Assembly (NCBI GenBank): GCA_015064955.1 | Contig: SVRD01000009.1 | Location: forward strand, 1 to 64,000 | Direction: 5' to 3' | Origin: Oscillospiraceae bacterium | GTDB lineage: Bacteria; Bacillota; Clostridia; Oscillospirales; CAG-382 | Length of the DNA stretch: 64,000 nucleotides | Shown: positions 34,125 to 43,156 of the stretch, piece by piece | Position numbering within the stretch: position 1 is the stretch's first letter | Layout of the letters: each line of letters begins with the position of its first letter | Notes under the pieces: model-generated | Databases searched by the model: none | The model's input: the letters and a program-made list of their open reading frames with translations, nothing else | Told to the model about the DNA's origin: nothing | Position numbers and translations under genes: made by a program

Positions 34125-34153
34125 ATTATACCACAATTATTACGCGTTTACAA
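34125..34153 (-). promoter_or_regulatory. Promoter of the rimP-nusA-infB operon
   Basis: On the minus strand TTGTAA (34148-34153), a 17-bp spacer and TATAAT (34125-34130) form a strong promoter. Confidence 0.88.
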
Positions 34154-34168
34154 TAGTTTTTTAAAAAT

Positions 34169-34945
34169 TCATTCGCCCGACAACATATATTTTTCTGCTT
34201 TTTCCCAGTCAACAAACAGCATTTTTTGCTTTTTGCCCTTTGTGTTTGCGATAGAGCGTTCCGAAATAACGTCATTTTCCATAAGCGTTTTCATCGCGTT
34301 TGCGATTTTTTGCTTTGATGCTCCGCCGCGGTTCTTCTTTACCGCAGTTTCAATCGCTTCGTTGTAATTGGGACGCGGGCTTGTTTTAAGATAATCGAAA
34401 ATAGATTTGTAAAAGCTTTCGTTGATGTCTTTTTCGGTCGGAAGAGTATAGAAGACGTTGGCGGTTTCCTTTAATTGCTTTGAAAACGAGCCGTTTACGC
34501 CGTAAATAACGACCTGCTTGTGATAGAAATTCTTCAAAAAGGACGTGACCGAGCTGAAATGTCCGTCGCCCGAGAAAAGTATAAACACATCGATATCATC
34601 AGATGCAAGCGCTTTCTGGTACATATTGTCCAGAATAATAAAATCGGTAAAATCCTTTTGTACTCCGTTGGGGCTTCTCGTATCGATTATCTTGTTTGAG
34701 AAGAGACGTATACGTCCGATCTCGTCGGCAAGACTTTTGTGTGAGAAATCCGCAAAGAAATTAACCTCTACAAGATTGAACTTGGAATTCAGATCCTCGA
34801 ACCAACCCTTTATATTCGGCTGAAGCCCGTAGTTGTTTTTGAGCGAAATATACCAATGCTCATAATCGACAAACGCGGCGGCCTTTGGGAGCGCGCTCTG
34901 AACGGCGGGTTCCTTTGCAGTATCTCTTTTGAACAGACCCAGTAT
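34169..34945 (-). CDS. NYN-domain (PIN-like) protein with non-AUG start
   Basis: The frame encodes 258 residues. The N-terminal NYN domain contains FVDYEHWYISL, VNFFADF, GVQKDFTDFIILDN and FILFSGDGHF, whose acidic residues form the metal site of PIN-like ribonucleases. The C-terminal ~70 residues (ASKQKIANAMKTLMEND) look like a winged helix. The first ATG (34624) would cut the NYN domain in half. AAGGAGG at 34954-34960 is followed 8 bases later by ATA (34943-34945) and then CTG (34940-34942); an in-frame stop lies further upstream and no ATG, GTG or TTG occurs between. Initiation at AUA or CUG is therefore inferred. It lies downstream of sigE. Confidence 0.8.
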   Translation of the reverse strand: MLGLFKRDTAKEPAVQSALPKAAAFVDYEHWYISLKNNYGLQPNIKGWFEDLNSKFNLVEVNFFADFSHKSLADEIGRIRLFSNKIIDTRSPNGVQKDFTDFIILDNMYQKALASDDIDVFILFSGDGHFSSVTSFLKNFYHKQVVIYGVNGSFSKQLKETANVFYTLPTEKDINESFYKSIFDYLKTSPRPNYNEAIETAVKKNRGGASKQKIANAMKTLMENDVISERSIANTKGKKQKMLFVDWEKAEKYMLSGE

Positions 34946-35007
34946 AAATATAACCTCCTTTCTGTTAGGATTTCGTTATATTAATTATACACCTTTTGGG
35001 TTTTATG

Positions 35008-35721
35008 TCAATAGTTTTGCTCTGTAAGAAGCTCTTTGAGCCTTGATATGATTTTTTTCTCCAGCCTTGAAATATAGCTTTGCGATATCCCGAGTATATC
35101 GGCAACCTCCTTTTGAGTAAGCTCGTTTCCGCCTCGGTTGATGCCGTATCTCAGCTCGATAATCGTTTTATCACGGTCATTCAGCTTGGATATGGCTCGC
35201 ATTATCATCTTTTTGTCCTCGCTTTCCTCGATGCTTTTGTAAACGAAATCATTTTCTGTTCCCAGAACGTCGCTCAGCAAAAGCTCGTTCCCGTCGTAAT
35301 CGACGTTCAGCGGCTCGTCTAACGAAAGCTCGTTTTTCGCCCCGGTGTTCTTCCGCAAAAACATAAGTATTTCATTTTCAATACACCTTGATGCATAGGT
35401 GGCAAGCTTTATCTGCTTGTCGGATTTAAAGGTGTTTATCGCCTTTATCAAGCCTATCGTTCCGATGGAAACAAGGTCCTCGATACCGTTTGATGCGCTC
35501 TCGAATTTTCTCGCAATATATACCACCAATCGCAGATTGCGCTCTATCAACGTCTTTTTTGCCTCGTTGTCAAAGGATATCCTCTCCAAAAGCTCACTCT
35601 CCTCCTCGGAGGATAAAGGCGGCGGAAGAGTTTGAGGACCGTTTACGTAAAACAGCTCGTCGTATATCCCCAGAACCTCTCTTATCCAATGTATCACAAG
35701 GTCGATCTTTTTTGTTTTCAT
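35008..35721 (-). CDS. sigE: Sporulation sigma factor E
   Basis: The 237-residue sigma-70 family factor controls the mother-cell programme after asymmetric division. The N-terminal pro-sequence (about 1-30, ending near [11 protein letters not shown]) is the segment removed by SpoIIGA; it is followed by region 2 ([27 protein letters not shown]) and region 4 ([25 protein letters not shown]). It lies 13 bp downstream of spoIIGA, the classical arrangement. Downstream is the NYN gene rather than sigG. Confidence 0.96.
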   Translation of the reverse strand: MKTKKIDLVIHWIREVLGIYDELFYVNGPQTLPPPLSSEEESELLERISFDNEAKKTLIERNLRLVVYIARKFESASNGIEDLVSIGTIGLIKAINTFKSDKQIKLATYASRCIENEILMFLRKNTGAKNELSLDEPLNVDYDGNELLLSDVLGTENDFVYKSIEESEDKKMIMRAISKLNDRDKTIIELRYGINRGGNELTQKEVADILGISQSYISRLEKKIISRLKELLTEQNY

Positions 35722-35734
35722 AATAGCTCCTTAT

Positions 35735-36553
35735 TTATAAAATACTTGTCGGGATCAGTCCGTCGTATCCCGAATAGCTTTTGTTTTGGGTGTCGATACC
35801 GATAAACGCATCGATGCTTTTCGGCTTTTTCGCAATACCGAGCAATTCGATCTTGCTTGGACGGAATCCGAAAAAACAGCTCCCGCCCGCGCTTGTCGTA
35901 AACGGTATTATCCTTATCGGAAGCGGAAATACTTCGCTTTCTGGCATATCGTAGGGATAGGGCAGGCATGCTGCCGAAACGATTATCACGGGCAGCGCCG
36001 AAAACGGCTCGGTGACAAGGTTGCCGCTGTCGCAAAGCAGATTCAGCTCTGATTTTTCGTTTCCGAGCGTGATTCTTATTCGTGCCGAACGAGTATGTAT
36101 CCTCTTGCCGCAAATTAGACTGTATGAAAATACGATGATTGCCGACATAACGCAGATAACGCAAAACGACGCGGCGGACATTTCGGTATAGGCTCCGTCC
36201 GAGTATTGATCCGAAAGCGAAAATATTCCGCTTATCAATCCGCCGAAAAGCGCAGACGTCACTATAAAGGTAAGGGTAAGAAATATTGCTTGCTTGTGGC
36301 TCTTATAGCCGAACGCGATCATACAAATGACAAACGCAGACAATATGTGAAGCGGCAGGGAAATATACGTTTCTGTCACAAGGGTATACGGCAAAAAGGA
36401 ATAAAGCCCGCCGAACGCCGCGGCAGCGACTATGCGCCACACCTTTGAAAACCGGTTTAATATCCGCCCCGCGATAAACAGACACAAATAATCAAGCGAA
36501 AAATTGATCAAAAACAAAACGTCGGAATAAATCACCGTCGTCTCGGCATACAT
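35735..36553 (-). CDS. spoIIGA: Sigma-E processing peptidase SpoIIGA
   Basis: The 272-residue protein has five N-terminal membrane helices (about 8-145) and a C-terminal retropepsin-like aspartic protease domain with catalytic D175 in CDSGNLVTEP. It cleaves pro-sigma E at the septum in response to SpoIIR. The neighbour sigE is its substrate gene. It is transcribed divergently from the small membrane peptide and spoIVFB genes, about 85 bp apart. Confidence 0.94.
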   Translation of the reverse strand: MYAETTVIYSDVLFLINFSLDYLCLFIAGRILNRFSKVWRIVAAAAFGGLYSFLPYTLVTETYISLPLHILSAFVICMIAFGYKSHKQAIFLTLTFIVTSALFGGLISGIFSLSDQYSDGAYTEMSAASFCVICVMSAIIVFSYSLICGKRIHTRSARIRITLGNEKSELNLLCDSGNLVTEPFSALPVIIVSAACLPYPYDMPESEVFPLPIRIIPFTTSAGGSCFFGFRPSKIELLGIAKKPKSIDAFIGIDTQNKSYSGYDGLIPTSIL

Positions 36554-36638
36554 AAAAACACCCCTTTGCTCTCAAATAGGATTATAAACAATAGCCAAGG
36601 GGATATTTTGTCGTAACCGATAAGGCGGTGAGCATTTT

Positions 36639-36821
36639 TTGAAAAAACCTATTATTTCTGTTCGATGCAAGGGTGACGTTTGCAGAATCGTATTTGCTTT
36701 GACGTTGATCATTACAGTCGGCACTGTCGTACTGATGCCGGAGGATTCGGTTTCGGTTTTTGCCGCGGGCACAAAAGAGGGGATATCGGGCTTGATCTCG
36801 ATGGTAAGCAAATGGTTGTGA
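36639..36821 (+). CDS. Small membrane/exported peptide upstream of spoIVFB
   Basis: This 60-residue frame begins with TTG at 36639 preceded by AAGGCGGTGAG, and has a basic N-terminus, a hydrophobic helix (IVFALTLIITVGTVVLM) and a short tail (AAGTKEGISGLISMVSKWL). It ends 10 bp before the spoIVFB-like ATG, which has no evident ribosome binding site of its own, so coupling is likely. No family is recognised. It occupies the place of spoIVFA but does not look like SpoIVFA. Confidence 0.5.
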   Translation: MKKPIISVRCKGDVCRIVFALTLIITVGTVVLMPEDSVSVFAAGTKEGISGLISMVSKWL

Positions 36822-36831
36822 TTGATTAAAT

Positions 36832-37416
36832 ATGTTTATTGTTTTTCCGCGTATCAGACTGCGCGTGTCGGTATTTGCGATACCGGTTTTTCTCTTGATG
36901 CTTTGGCTGGAAGGTATCGAAGCATTCGCCGCGATAATGCTTTCGGCGGCTGTTCACGAGCTCGGACATCTGTTTATGATAAAAAGGCTCGGCTACCGCA
37001 TAAGACGATTTGACCTAATGCCGATGGGCGCAGTCATTGTTGTTCCCGAGGGAATACCCGATAATGACGAATTAAAAATCGCGCTTTCGGGTCCTTTTTC
37101 GTCGCTTATAATGCTGTTTTTATCGGCTGTGTGCTTTTGCGTCTTTTATAATGCCATAACTCTGCTGGCTGTTTTGATAAACCTTGTTTTGTCGCTTTTC
37201 AATCTCCTGCCGATCAAAAAGCTCGATGGCGGAAAGGCGCTGTGGTGCTATCTTTCCGACAAACAAAAAAACGCGGAGCGTATATGCTCCGCGGCTTCGC
37301 TTTGCGCGAAAATATTATTTTTGCTTGTTTCTTTTGCTCTTTATTATCTTTCCGGATGTAATTTCGGCGTGTTGATACTGCTGTTTTCTTTGAATATTCA
37401 GTTATTGGGGAAATAA
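36832..37416 (+). CDS. spoIVFB: SpoIVFB-like M50 site-2 metalloprotease
   Basis: The 194-residue membrane protein has the zinc site HELGH (H42, E43, H46) in a membrane helix and the third ligand D132 in LPIKKLDGGKAL. In Bacillus SpoIVFB removes the pro-sequence of sigma K inside the membrane. The protein is shorter than the Bacillus enzyme and lacks the cytoplasmic CBS domain, as in many Clostridia. Its neighbourhood with sigE and spoIIGA supports a sporulation role. Confidence 0.85.
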   Translation: MFIVFPRIRLRVSVFAIPVFLLMLWLEGIEAFAAIMLSAAVHELGHLFMIKRLGYRIRRFDLMPMGAVIVVPEGIPDNDELKIALSGPFSSLIMLFLSAVCFCVFYNAITLLAVLINLVLSLFNLLPIKKLDGGKALWCYLSDKQKNAERICSAASLCAKILFLLVSFALYYLSGCNFGVLILLFSLNIQLLGK

Positions 37417-37448
37417 AAAACTGCTGTTGCAAACGCAACAGCAGTTTT
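37417..37448. terminator. Bidirectional terminator
   Basis: AAAACTGCTGTTGC and GCAACAGCAGTTTT are perfect 14-bp arms around AAAC, between the spoIVFB-like gene and the convergent binding-protein gene. Confidence 0.93.
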
Positions 37449-37456
37449 TGGAATCT

Positions 37457-39367
37457 TTATTCTTCGGGGTTTCTTGCTATACTTACCGCGTCTTCGCTTG
37501 CGTTGACGTCGCGCCAATCGTCAAGCTCGAGCTCGGTGAAGTCGATATAACCGAAATAGCTGTCGGTATCATAGCCGTCGATCATCTTGTCGTTCGCAAC
37601 GAAGCTTCTGGAGTACCAGAATACCATTGTTGCGGGGCAGAGCTCAACAAGCTTCGCTTCTGCATCGTGGAGGAGCTTTGCGCGGTCTGCGCGGTTGGTA
37701 GCCTTGAGTGCAGAGGTGATGAGGTTGCTGTAATCAGCGTCATCAATGTTGGTGTAGTGGGGATTGAAGATTTCTTCGAGAGTTGCGGTGGCATTGTCAA
37801 CCACTACGCTTGTGCCGCTGTATTCCTTCGCAAAGGGAGCGAGGTAACCGAATGCGTCAACAGAACCGCTCAAGATGTTTACGCCGATAACGTCGTAGTT
37901 TCTGGTGGTAAGCGCTTCAACGTATTCGGTAGGATCGAGACCCTCGCACGTAACGTCGAATCCAAGCTTCTTCCAGGATTCAGCCGCTGCTTTGGCAACG
38001 TTCTCATATACGTTTGCGTAGTTGATCTTTCTGTATGTTTTAACAGTGTAATCATTCTGAGGAACGAGGTACTTGATAGTGAACGAGCCCTTCTTGCCGC
38101 TGAGGAGCGCCTTTGCGCCGTCGGGATCAGCTGCGGTGTTGTAAAGGTTGCCGCCGACTTCGCGGAAATCGGACTTGTAGTCAACGTCAAACACACCTGT
38201 GGGAACGTAGCCGGTAGCGGGAACTTCGCCGGTGCCGGTGACGTTTGCGGTGATGTCGTTTCTGTCAAGTGCGAGCGAAAGAGCTTTACGAACGTTTGCG
38301 TCCTTCAAAGCTTCGCTTGCGGTGTTGAAATAGAATGCATATCCGTTCAAAGTCTGCTGGGTTTCGATATCTTCCTTGAAGTACTCATAGGTTTCCTTTT
38401 CGAAGGAGCTCAAGAAATAAAGCTCGCCGTCGATATAGCGTTTTGCCTGGAAGAATTTCTGAGTCTGGTCGGTTGCATCTTCATAGTATTCGTACTGACC
38501 TTCCATATAGTAGCAGGTGATACGGTAGGGAAGTACGTATTTATCGAGAGCGTCCTCTTCTGCATCACGCATATAGTATGCGTTACGCTCGAGAACGAGC
38601 TTGCAAGCAAATTTACCGCTGAAGTCTTCTTCGTTTTCACGCTTTTCACGGGGCATATCCATCGACTGAACACGGAAAGGACCGTTACATACGATGTTGG
38701 CTGCGTTACCTGCCCAGTCTTCGCCGGCCTTTTCATAACGTGTTACGATGTCTTCGCGCGAGGGAGCGAGGTGCACGTTTGCAACCTGCTCTGCGAAAAG
38801 CTGGCAGTATTCTGCCGCCGCGAGCTGATCAGCCTCTTCGGTGCCGAAAAGATCGGTGGAGAAGGTTACTTCGAGAAGGGTATCGTCAACAGCAGCGAGA
38901 CCGAGGTCGTCGATAGTACCGACACCCGACTTAACGTCTCTTGCACCGTTGATCGCGTAAAGAAGCGATGCATAGGGGCTGTCGATTTCGGGAGAGAGGA
39001 TTCTTCTCCAAGCGTAGATAACGTCGTCTGCAGTAACGGTACGGTTATCACTCCACTTGGTGTCCTTCAATTCGAAATACATCTTGTGAAGCTGATATAT
39101 TTCGTCGTATTTATAATACCACTCGGTAGCGAGGCAGGGGATAACCTTGCCGTCCTCATCGATAGTGGTAAGCGGTTCGAAAATAAGCGAAAGAATCTGT
39201 TCGACGTCGCTGTTCACCTGGATAACCGCAGGGTCGAGCGTGTAGGGATAGTCGGTCAGATACACACGGATGTTTGCGCCCTTTTCTTCTTCATCCAAGC
39301 CGCCGCAGCCTGCAAGTGCACCGACACAGAACAAAAGACAGAGCATGAGAGAAATAAATTTTTTCAT
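37457..39367 (-). CDS. Oligopeptide-type ABC transporter substrate-binding lipoprotein
   Basis: The 636-residue protein has a lipoprotein signal (MKKFISLMLCLLF, lipobox LAGC) and a type-5 solute-binding fold: YPYTLDPAVIQ, an early ATEWYYKYDE segment, the helix VRKALSLALDRNDIT near residue 390, and a C-terminal half with EYVEALTTRNYDVIGV. Family 5 proteins bind oligopeptides, nickel or sugars for ABC import. No permease or ATPase genes are adjacent, so it is an orphan receptor in this window. The start at 39367 follows GGAGGTCACT; the frame to 39406 is unused. Confidence 0.93.
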   Translation of the reverse strand: MKKFISLMLCLLFCVGALAGCGGLDEEEKGANIRVYLTDYPYTLDPAVIQVNSDVEQILSLIFEPLTTIDEDGKVIPCLATEWYYKYDEIYQLHKMYFELKDTKWSDNRTVTADDVIYAWRRILSPEIDSPYASLLYAINGARDVKSGVGTIDDLGLAAVDDTLLEVTFSTDLFGTEEADQLAAAEYCQLFAEQVANVHLAPSREDIVTRYEKAGEDWAGNAANIVCNGPFRVQSMDMPREKRENEEDFSGKFACKLVLERNAYYMRDAEEDALDKYVLPYRITCYYMEGQYEYYEDATDQTQKFFQAKRYIDGELYFLSSFEKETYEYFKEDIETQQTLNGYAFYFNTASEALKDANVRKALSLALDRNDITANVTGTGEVPATGYVPTGVFDVDYKSDFREVGGNLYNTAADPDGAKALLSGKKGSFTIKYLVPQNDYTVKTYRKINYANVYENVAKAAAESWKKLGFDVTCEGLDPTEYVEALTTRNYDVIGVNILSGSVDAFGYLAPFAKEYSGTSVVVDNATATLEEIFNPHYTNIDDADYSNLITSALKATNRADRAKLLHDAEAKLVELCPATMVFWYSRSFVANDKMIDGYDTDSYFGYIDFTELELDDWRDVNASEDAVSIARNPEE

Positions 39368-39501
39368 AGTGACCTCCGGACATAAAATTCCAGCATTAGT
39401 TATCATTGATTATAACACCGAAAGTTCGAATAATCAAGTGTGATTTATCTATTTGTGAGAAGTCACAAATTTGAACGGTTTGAATTGTGCAATAAATAAA
39501 A

Positions 39502-39527
39502 ACGCGTTCTAATTACAGAACGCGCTT
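39502..39527 (-). terminator. Terminator of the amidohydrolase gene
   Basis: CGCGTTCT and AGAACGCG form the stem, followed on the minus strand by a T-run (TTTTTATTT). Confidence 0.85.
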
Positions 39528-39545
39528 TTGTCTTATTATAATTAA

Positions 39546-40346
39546 TTATAATAAACCGAGAAGTCTCTTTGCGTTTTTGGAAAGAATCTTCTCTGTCGAT
39601 TCGTCGCCGAGGTTCAATGCTTCGATAAACGAAAGCACCTCCGACGGCTTTGCCCAGGGAGCGTCCGAGCCGAACAGGATCTTTTCGTGATCGTGGCGTG
39701 TGAAGATTTTCTTGCCTTGTTCCTTTGTGATCCCAACCCGTTCACAGCAAAAAGCGGTGTCGAAATAAAGATTCTTGCCGCAGAGCTTTTCGGCAACCTC
39801 GTCCCAATGCGCCACCCCGCCGAGATGCGCGGCAATGAGCGTCAGCTTCGGGAAATTACCGAGAACATCGAGTATCATATCGGGGCTTGCGTGCACGTGA
39901 TCGGGCGAAACGGGGTCGTAGCCGGTATGAATGACCAACGGCATTCCAAGCTCGCTTACCGCTTCGAGCAGAGAAAACATTCTTCTGTCGTTGAAGTCGA
40001 TACCGACGTAATCGGGGTGATGCTTTACGCCGAGTATGCCCTTGCTTTTCAGCTCGCTTAACCTTTCGGGAATGTTCTCGTTGAGCGGGTGCACCGAGCA
40101 AAACGGAATAAGCTTGCCGTGCTTTTGAGTATCGACGGCAAATGCGTTTACGTTGTCTACCTGACGTTCGTTTGTGACGGTGTTCAAAACTACCGCCTTG
40201 TCGATGCCCTCCACGGTTAAAAGTCCGATGAGTCCGTTCGCCGTTCCGTCGAACATAACCGGCATACCCGCGGTTTTCTGAAGCGCGCCGATAGCCTTCG
40301 GTGCGAGTGAGTCGGGGAATATATGTGTGTGAAAATCAATTATCAT
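39546..40346 (-). CDS. Amidohydrolase-family (PF04909 type) hydrolase or decarboxylase
   Basis: The 266-residue TIM-barrel metalloenzyme has the N-terminal DFHTHIFPD (HxH metal pair), LVIHTGYDP, LIAAHLGG and the late acidic ligand in LFGSDAPW. This is the amidohydrolase_2 family, which includes decarboxylases and lactonases. The specific reaction is not predictable. The start follows GGAGGTCAAAA. The gene stands alone between terminators. Confidence 0.88.
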   Translation of the reverse strand: MIIDFHTHIFPDSLAPKAIGALQKTAGMPVMFDGTANGLIGLLTVEGIDKAVVLNTVTNERQVDNVNAFAVDTQKHGKLIPFCSVHPLNENIPERLSELKSKGILGVKHHPDYVGIDFNDRRMFSLLEAVSELGMPLVIHTGYDPVSPDHVHASPDMILDVLGNFPKLTLIAAHLGGVAHWDEVAEKLCGKNLYFDTAFCCERVGITKEQGKKIFTRHDHEKILFGSDAPWAKPSEVLSFIEALNLGDESTEKILSKNAKRLLGLL

Positions 40347-40457
40347 TTTTGACCTCCGACGTAGGATTTGAAATCAAAGCAAATATAGTTTTAACACCGA
40401 AATGTGAATTAATCAAGAGGAAAACGTGATTATGTGCAACTGATTTTCAATAAAAAA

Positions 40458-40483
40458 CGGCGCACCGTTTTTGCGGTGCGCCG
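40458..40483 (-). terminator. Terminator of hppA
   Basis: CGGCGCACCG and CGGTGCGCCG are perfect arms; the minus strand continues with six T. Confidence 0.92.
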
Positions 40484-40495
40484 AATTGTTACGGA

Positions 40496-42760
40496 TTAAA
40501 GACCGAGCAGATTGAGAAGGTTGTTTTCTGCGAATGCTGCAACGGTAACGAGAGAGATGGTGCTCATGATCTTGATAAGAATATCGAGGGACGGACCAAC
40601 GGTATCCTTCAAGGGGTCACCAACAGTGTCGCCGACAACTGCTGCGTCGTGAGCGTCGCCACCCTTTGCTTCGCCCTTAACGCCGCCGACTTCGATGTAT
40701 TTCTTACCGTTGTCCCAAGCGCCGCCTGCGTTACCGCAGAAGAGAGCGAGCATGATAGCGGAGATGGTTGCGCCTACGAGAACGCCGCCAACGAATTCCG
40801 CACCGAAGATGAAGCCGCAAACAACGGGGAATGCGATACAGAAGATAGCGGGAACACGCATTTCCTTGAGCGCGCCCTGAGAGGAAATTTCGATACAGGT
40901 CTTGTAGTCGGGGAGAACTTCGCCTTCGAGAAGACCCTTGATTTCCTTGAACTGACGGCGAACTTCTTCAACCATCTTTCTTGCAGCCTTAGCAACTGCG
41001 TTGATAAGCATACCGGAGAACATGAAGGGAAGTGCCGCACCAACGATAGCGCCGACAAGAACTGCGGGCTCGATAACGTTGAGAGCGATCTTATCCAATG
41101 CGCCTTCGGTGTAGTTTGCAAGCTCAGGAGCGGGAGTGTATGCGAAGATGTAAGAGGTCATCATCGAAAGGGTTGCGAGAGCGGCAGAACCGATTGCAAA
41201 GCCCTTACCGATAGCTGCGGTGGTGTTACCGACTGCGTCGAGCTCGTCGGTGATTTCACGAACCTCGGGCTCGAGGTAGGACATTTCTGCGATACCGCCT
41301 GCGTTGTCCGAAATAGGACCGTAAGCGTCAACAGAAACGGTAGTAGCAACGAAGGAAAGCATACCGATAGCGGCAGCTGCAACGCCGTACATACCGGAAA
41401 GGAGATAAGAACCGTAGATCGCAACACCGAGAACTACGCAGGGAAGCATACAGGAGATCATGCCGAGCGAGAGACCCTGAGTAATGGTGAGTGCGGAGCC
41501 TTCAACAGAAGCGCTTGCGAGATCCTTGGTGGGCTTGTAGTCGTAAGAAGTATAGTATTCTGCGATCTTACCGATTACGATACCTGCGATGATACCGATA
41601 GCGGCAGCAACCCAGGGAGAGATCCAACCGATGTGGAATTCAACCGATTCAAAGATGGAAAGAGTGTTGCCGAGGTCGTCGGTAACGTTCTTGCCGCCAA
41701 ACTGCGAGAAGGAGAAGTATGCGATAACAGCGCCGAATAACATAGTGAGTATTGCGGAAATGTAGGTAGCGCCGTTGAGTTCCTTGTGGGGATTGTCGGA
41801 AAGCTTCTTACGTACGAAGAGAGAAGCAATACCGATAACGCAGGAGATAAGACCTGCTGCAGCGAATGCGAGAGGGAAGTAGATCATAGCTTCGAGCAGA
41901 TCGGTGCCGCCGAAAACGTGCTTTGCAAAGAGCTCGATAGCGAGGATAGTACCGGAAAGGAGTGCGCCGACGTAGCTTTCGAGAAGGTCGGAGCCGAGAC
42001 CTGCAACGTCGCCAACGTTGTCACCAACGTTGTCAGCGATGGTAGCGGGGTTTCTGGGGTCGTCTTCGGGAATGTGAGCTTCGGTCTTACCAACAAGGTC
42101 AGCACCCATGTCAGCAGCCTTGGTGTAGATACCGCCGCCGATACGTGCGAAGATAGCGATAACCGAGCAGCCGAGAGCGTAGCCCGAAAGGGTCATGGTG
42201 AAGCCTGCACCGAAGTTGAGGTTTTCGTTGATCATACCGAGAATGCTCTTGCAGGAGGAAGCCTGTTCGTGAATGAATTCAGCTTCGATCTGACCGAGTC
42301 CGCGGCCGAATACGAGAAATACGATAAAAATACCGAGCAAAGCACAGCCCGAAACGCAGAGACCCATAACAGAGCCGCCCTTGAAAGCAACCTTGAGGGT
42401 GTCGGAAAGCGATTTCGAGGTACGTGCGGTGTTGGTAACACGAACGTTTGCGAAAGTAGCAATCTTCATGCCGACCCAGCCTGCCGATCCGCTCATAACA
42501 GCGCCGATAACGAACGCGACTGCAGCAGACCAAGAGATAACGAGAGCGAGCAAAATTGCAACTACCACTGCAACGATAGCAACGATTTTGTACTCATAAG
42601 TGATGAATGCGTTTGCACCTACGCGGATTGCAGAAGCGATTTCCTGCATTCTTTCGGTACCTTCTTCGAGTTTCTTGACCGAGAAATAGTTGAACGCTGC
42701 GTATGCAAGACCGCCGAGCGCTGCAACGATTACGAGGCCAAGGACGAGAGTAATGTCCAT
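40496..42760 (-). CDS. hppA: Membrane-bound cation-translocating pyrophosphatase
   Basis: The 754-residue protein with about 16 membrane helices hydrolyses pyrophosphate and pumps Na+ and/or H+. The signature is GGIYTKAADMGADLVGKTE with the DDPRNPATIADNVGDNVGD pyrophosphate site, plus the C-terminal GDTVGDPLKDTVGPSL. The GNTTAAIGKG motif has Ala where K+-independent enzymes have Lys, so this is the K+-dependent class, which in anaerobic Clostridia is usually Na+-pumping; the ion is inference. It is monocistronic behind a consensus promoter. Confidence 0.96.
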   Translation of the reverse strand: MDITLVLGLVIVAALGGLAYAAFNYFSVKKLEEGTERMQEIASAIRVGANAFITYEYKIVAIVAVVVAILLALVISWSAAVAFVIGAVMSGSAGWVGMKIATFANVRVTNTARTSKSLSDTLKVAFKGGSVMGLCVSGCALLGIFIVFLVFGRGLGQIEAEFIHEQASSCKSILGMINENLNFGAGFTMTLSGYALGCSVIAIFARIGGGIYTKAADMGADLVGKTEAHIPEDDPRNPATIADNVGDNVGDVAGLGSDLLESYVGALLSGTILAIELFAKHVFGGTDLLEAMIYFPLAFAAAGLISCVIGIASLFVRKKLSDNPHKELNGATYISAILTMLFGAVIAYFSFSQFGGKNVTDDLGNTLSIFESVEFHIGWISPWVAAAIGIIAGIVIGKIAEYYTSYDYKPTKDLASASVEGSALTITQGLSLGMISCMLPCVVLGVAIYGSYLLSGMYGVAAAAIGMLSFVATTVSVDAYGPISDNAGGIAEMSYLEPEVREITDELDAVGNTTAAIGKGFAIGSAALATLSMMTSYIFAYTPAPELANYTEGALDKIALNVIEPAVLVGAIVGAALPFMFSGMLINAVAKAARKMVEEVRRQFKEIKGLLEGEVLPDYKTCIEISSQGALKEMRVPAIFCIAFPVVCGFIFGAEFVGGVLVGATISAIMLALFCGNAGGAWDNGKKYIEVGGVKGEAKGGDAHDAAVVGDTVGDPLKDTVGPSLDILIKIMSTISLVTVAAFAENNLLNLLGL

Positions 42761-42853
42761 AATCTTGTCCCTTTCTTAAATTCTTCGGCATGATGCCGTT
42801 TTTGATTATGATTGCGTTGTTTCGGCACAAAACCCAAACTTCGCACGCTACAT

Positions 42854-42882
42854 ATTATATTAATAGCATTCAACACTGTCAA
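42854..42882 (-). promoter_or_regulatory. Promoter of hppA
   Basis: On the minus strand TTGACA (42877-42882), a 17-bp spacer and TATAAT (42854-42859) match both consensus hexamers. Confidence 0.92.
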
Positions 42883-43087
42883 GCAAGATTTTACAAAAAA
42901 TTCTTTTTTGTGGGCTTGAACAAACAAAGCGATTTTGAATGAGGTATTTTTGTGCGAAGTTAAGAAACGGCAAAGATATTTCGCTGATGTTAAAGATACG
43001 GCAAAGAATCAGAAAAGAAACGTCAAAGAAACAAAAACGATTTTTTGCTTCGTTTTCGTTTCGTGTAAATAAAATTGCTTTGCGTGA
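42883..43087. other. Intergenic region between hppA and the GH20 gene
   Basis: This divergent intergenic stretch is AT-rich and holds only the two promoters at its edges. I see no ORF with a ribosome binding site, no inverted repeat of note and no recognised RNA motif. Confidence 0.6.
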
Positions 43088-43116
43088 TTGACTTTTTTAG
43101 CGCCGTGTGGTAAAAC
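43088..43116 (+). promoter_or_regulatory. Promoter of the GH20 gene
   Basis: TTGACT (43088-43093), a 17-bp spacer and TAAAAC (43111-43116) lie 40 bp before the start codon, which follows AAGGAGAACGTT. Confidence 0.65.
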
Positions 43117-43156
43117 GGATATAACAACATAACAAGTATATAATAAGGAGAACGTT

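Noticed and set aside
26380..37416. oriC-proximal region because of the ParB/Noc gene
   Set aside because: No parA, dnaA, gidA/gidB or DnaA boxes are nearby, and the gene sits with the translation operon.
37427..39385. Long plus-strand ORF opposite the oligopeptide-binding protein gene
   Set aside because: It mirrors the real gene's codon pattern, has a Cys/Val-rich improbable composition and no ribosome binding site.
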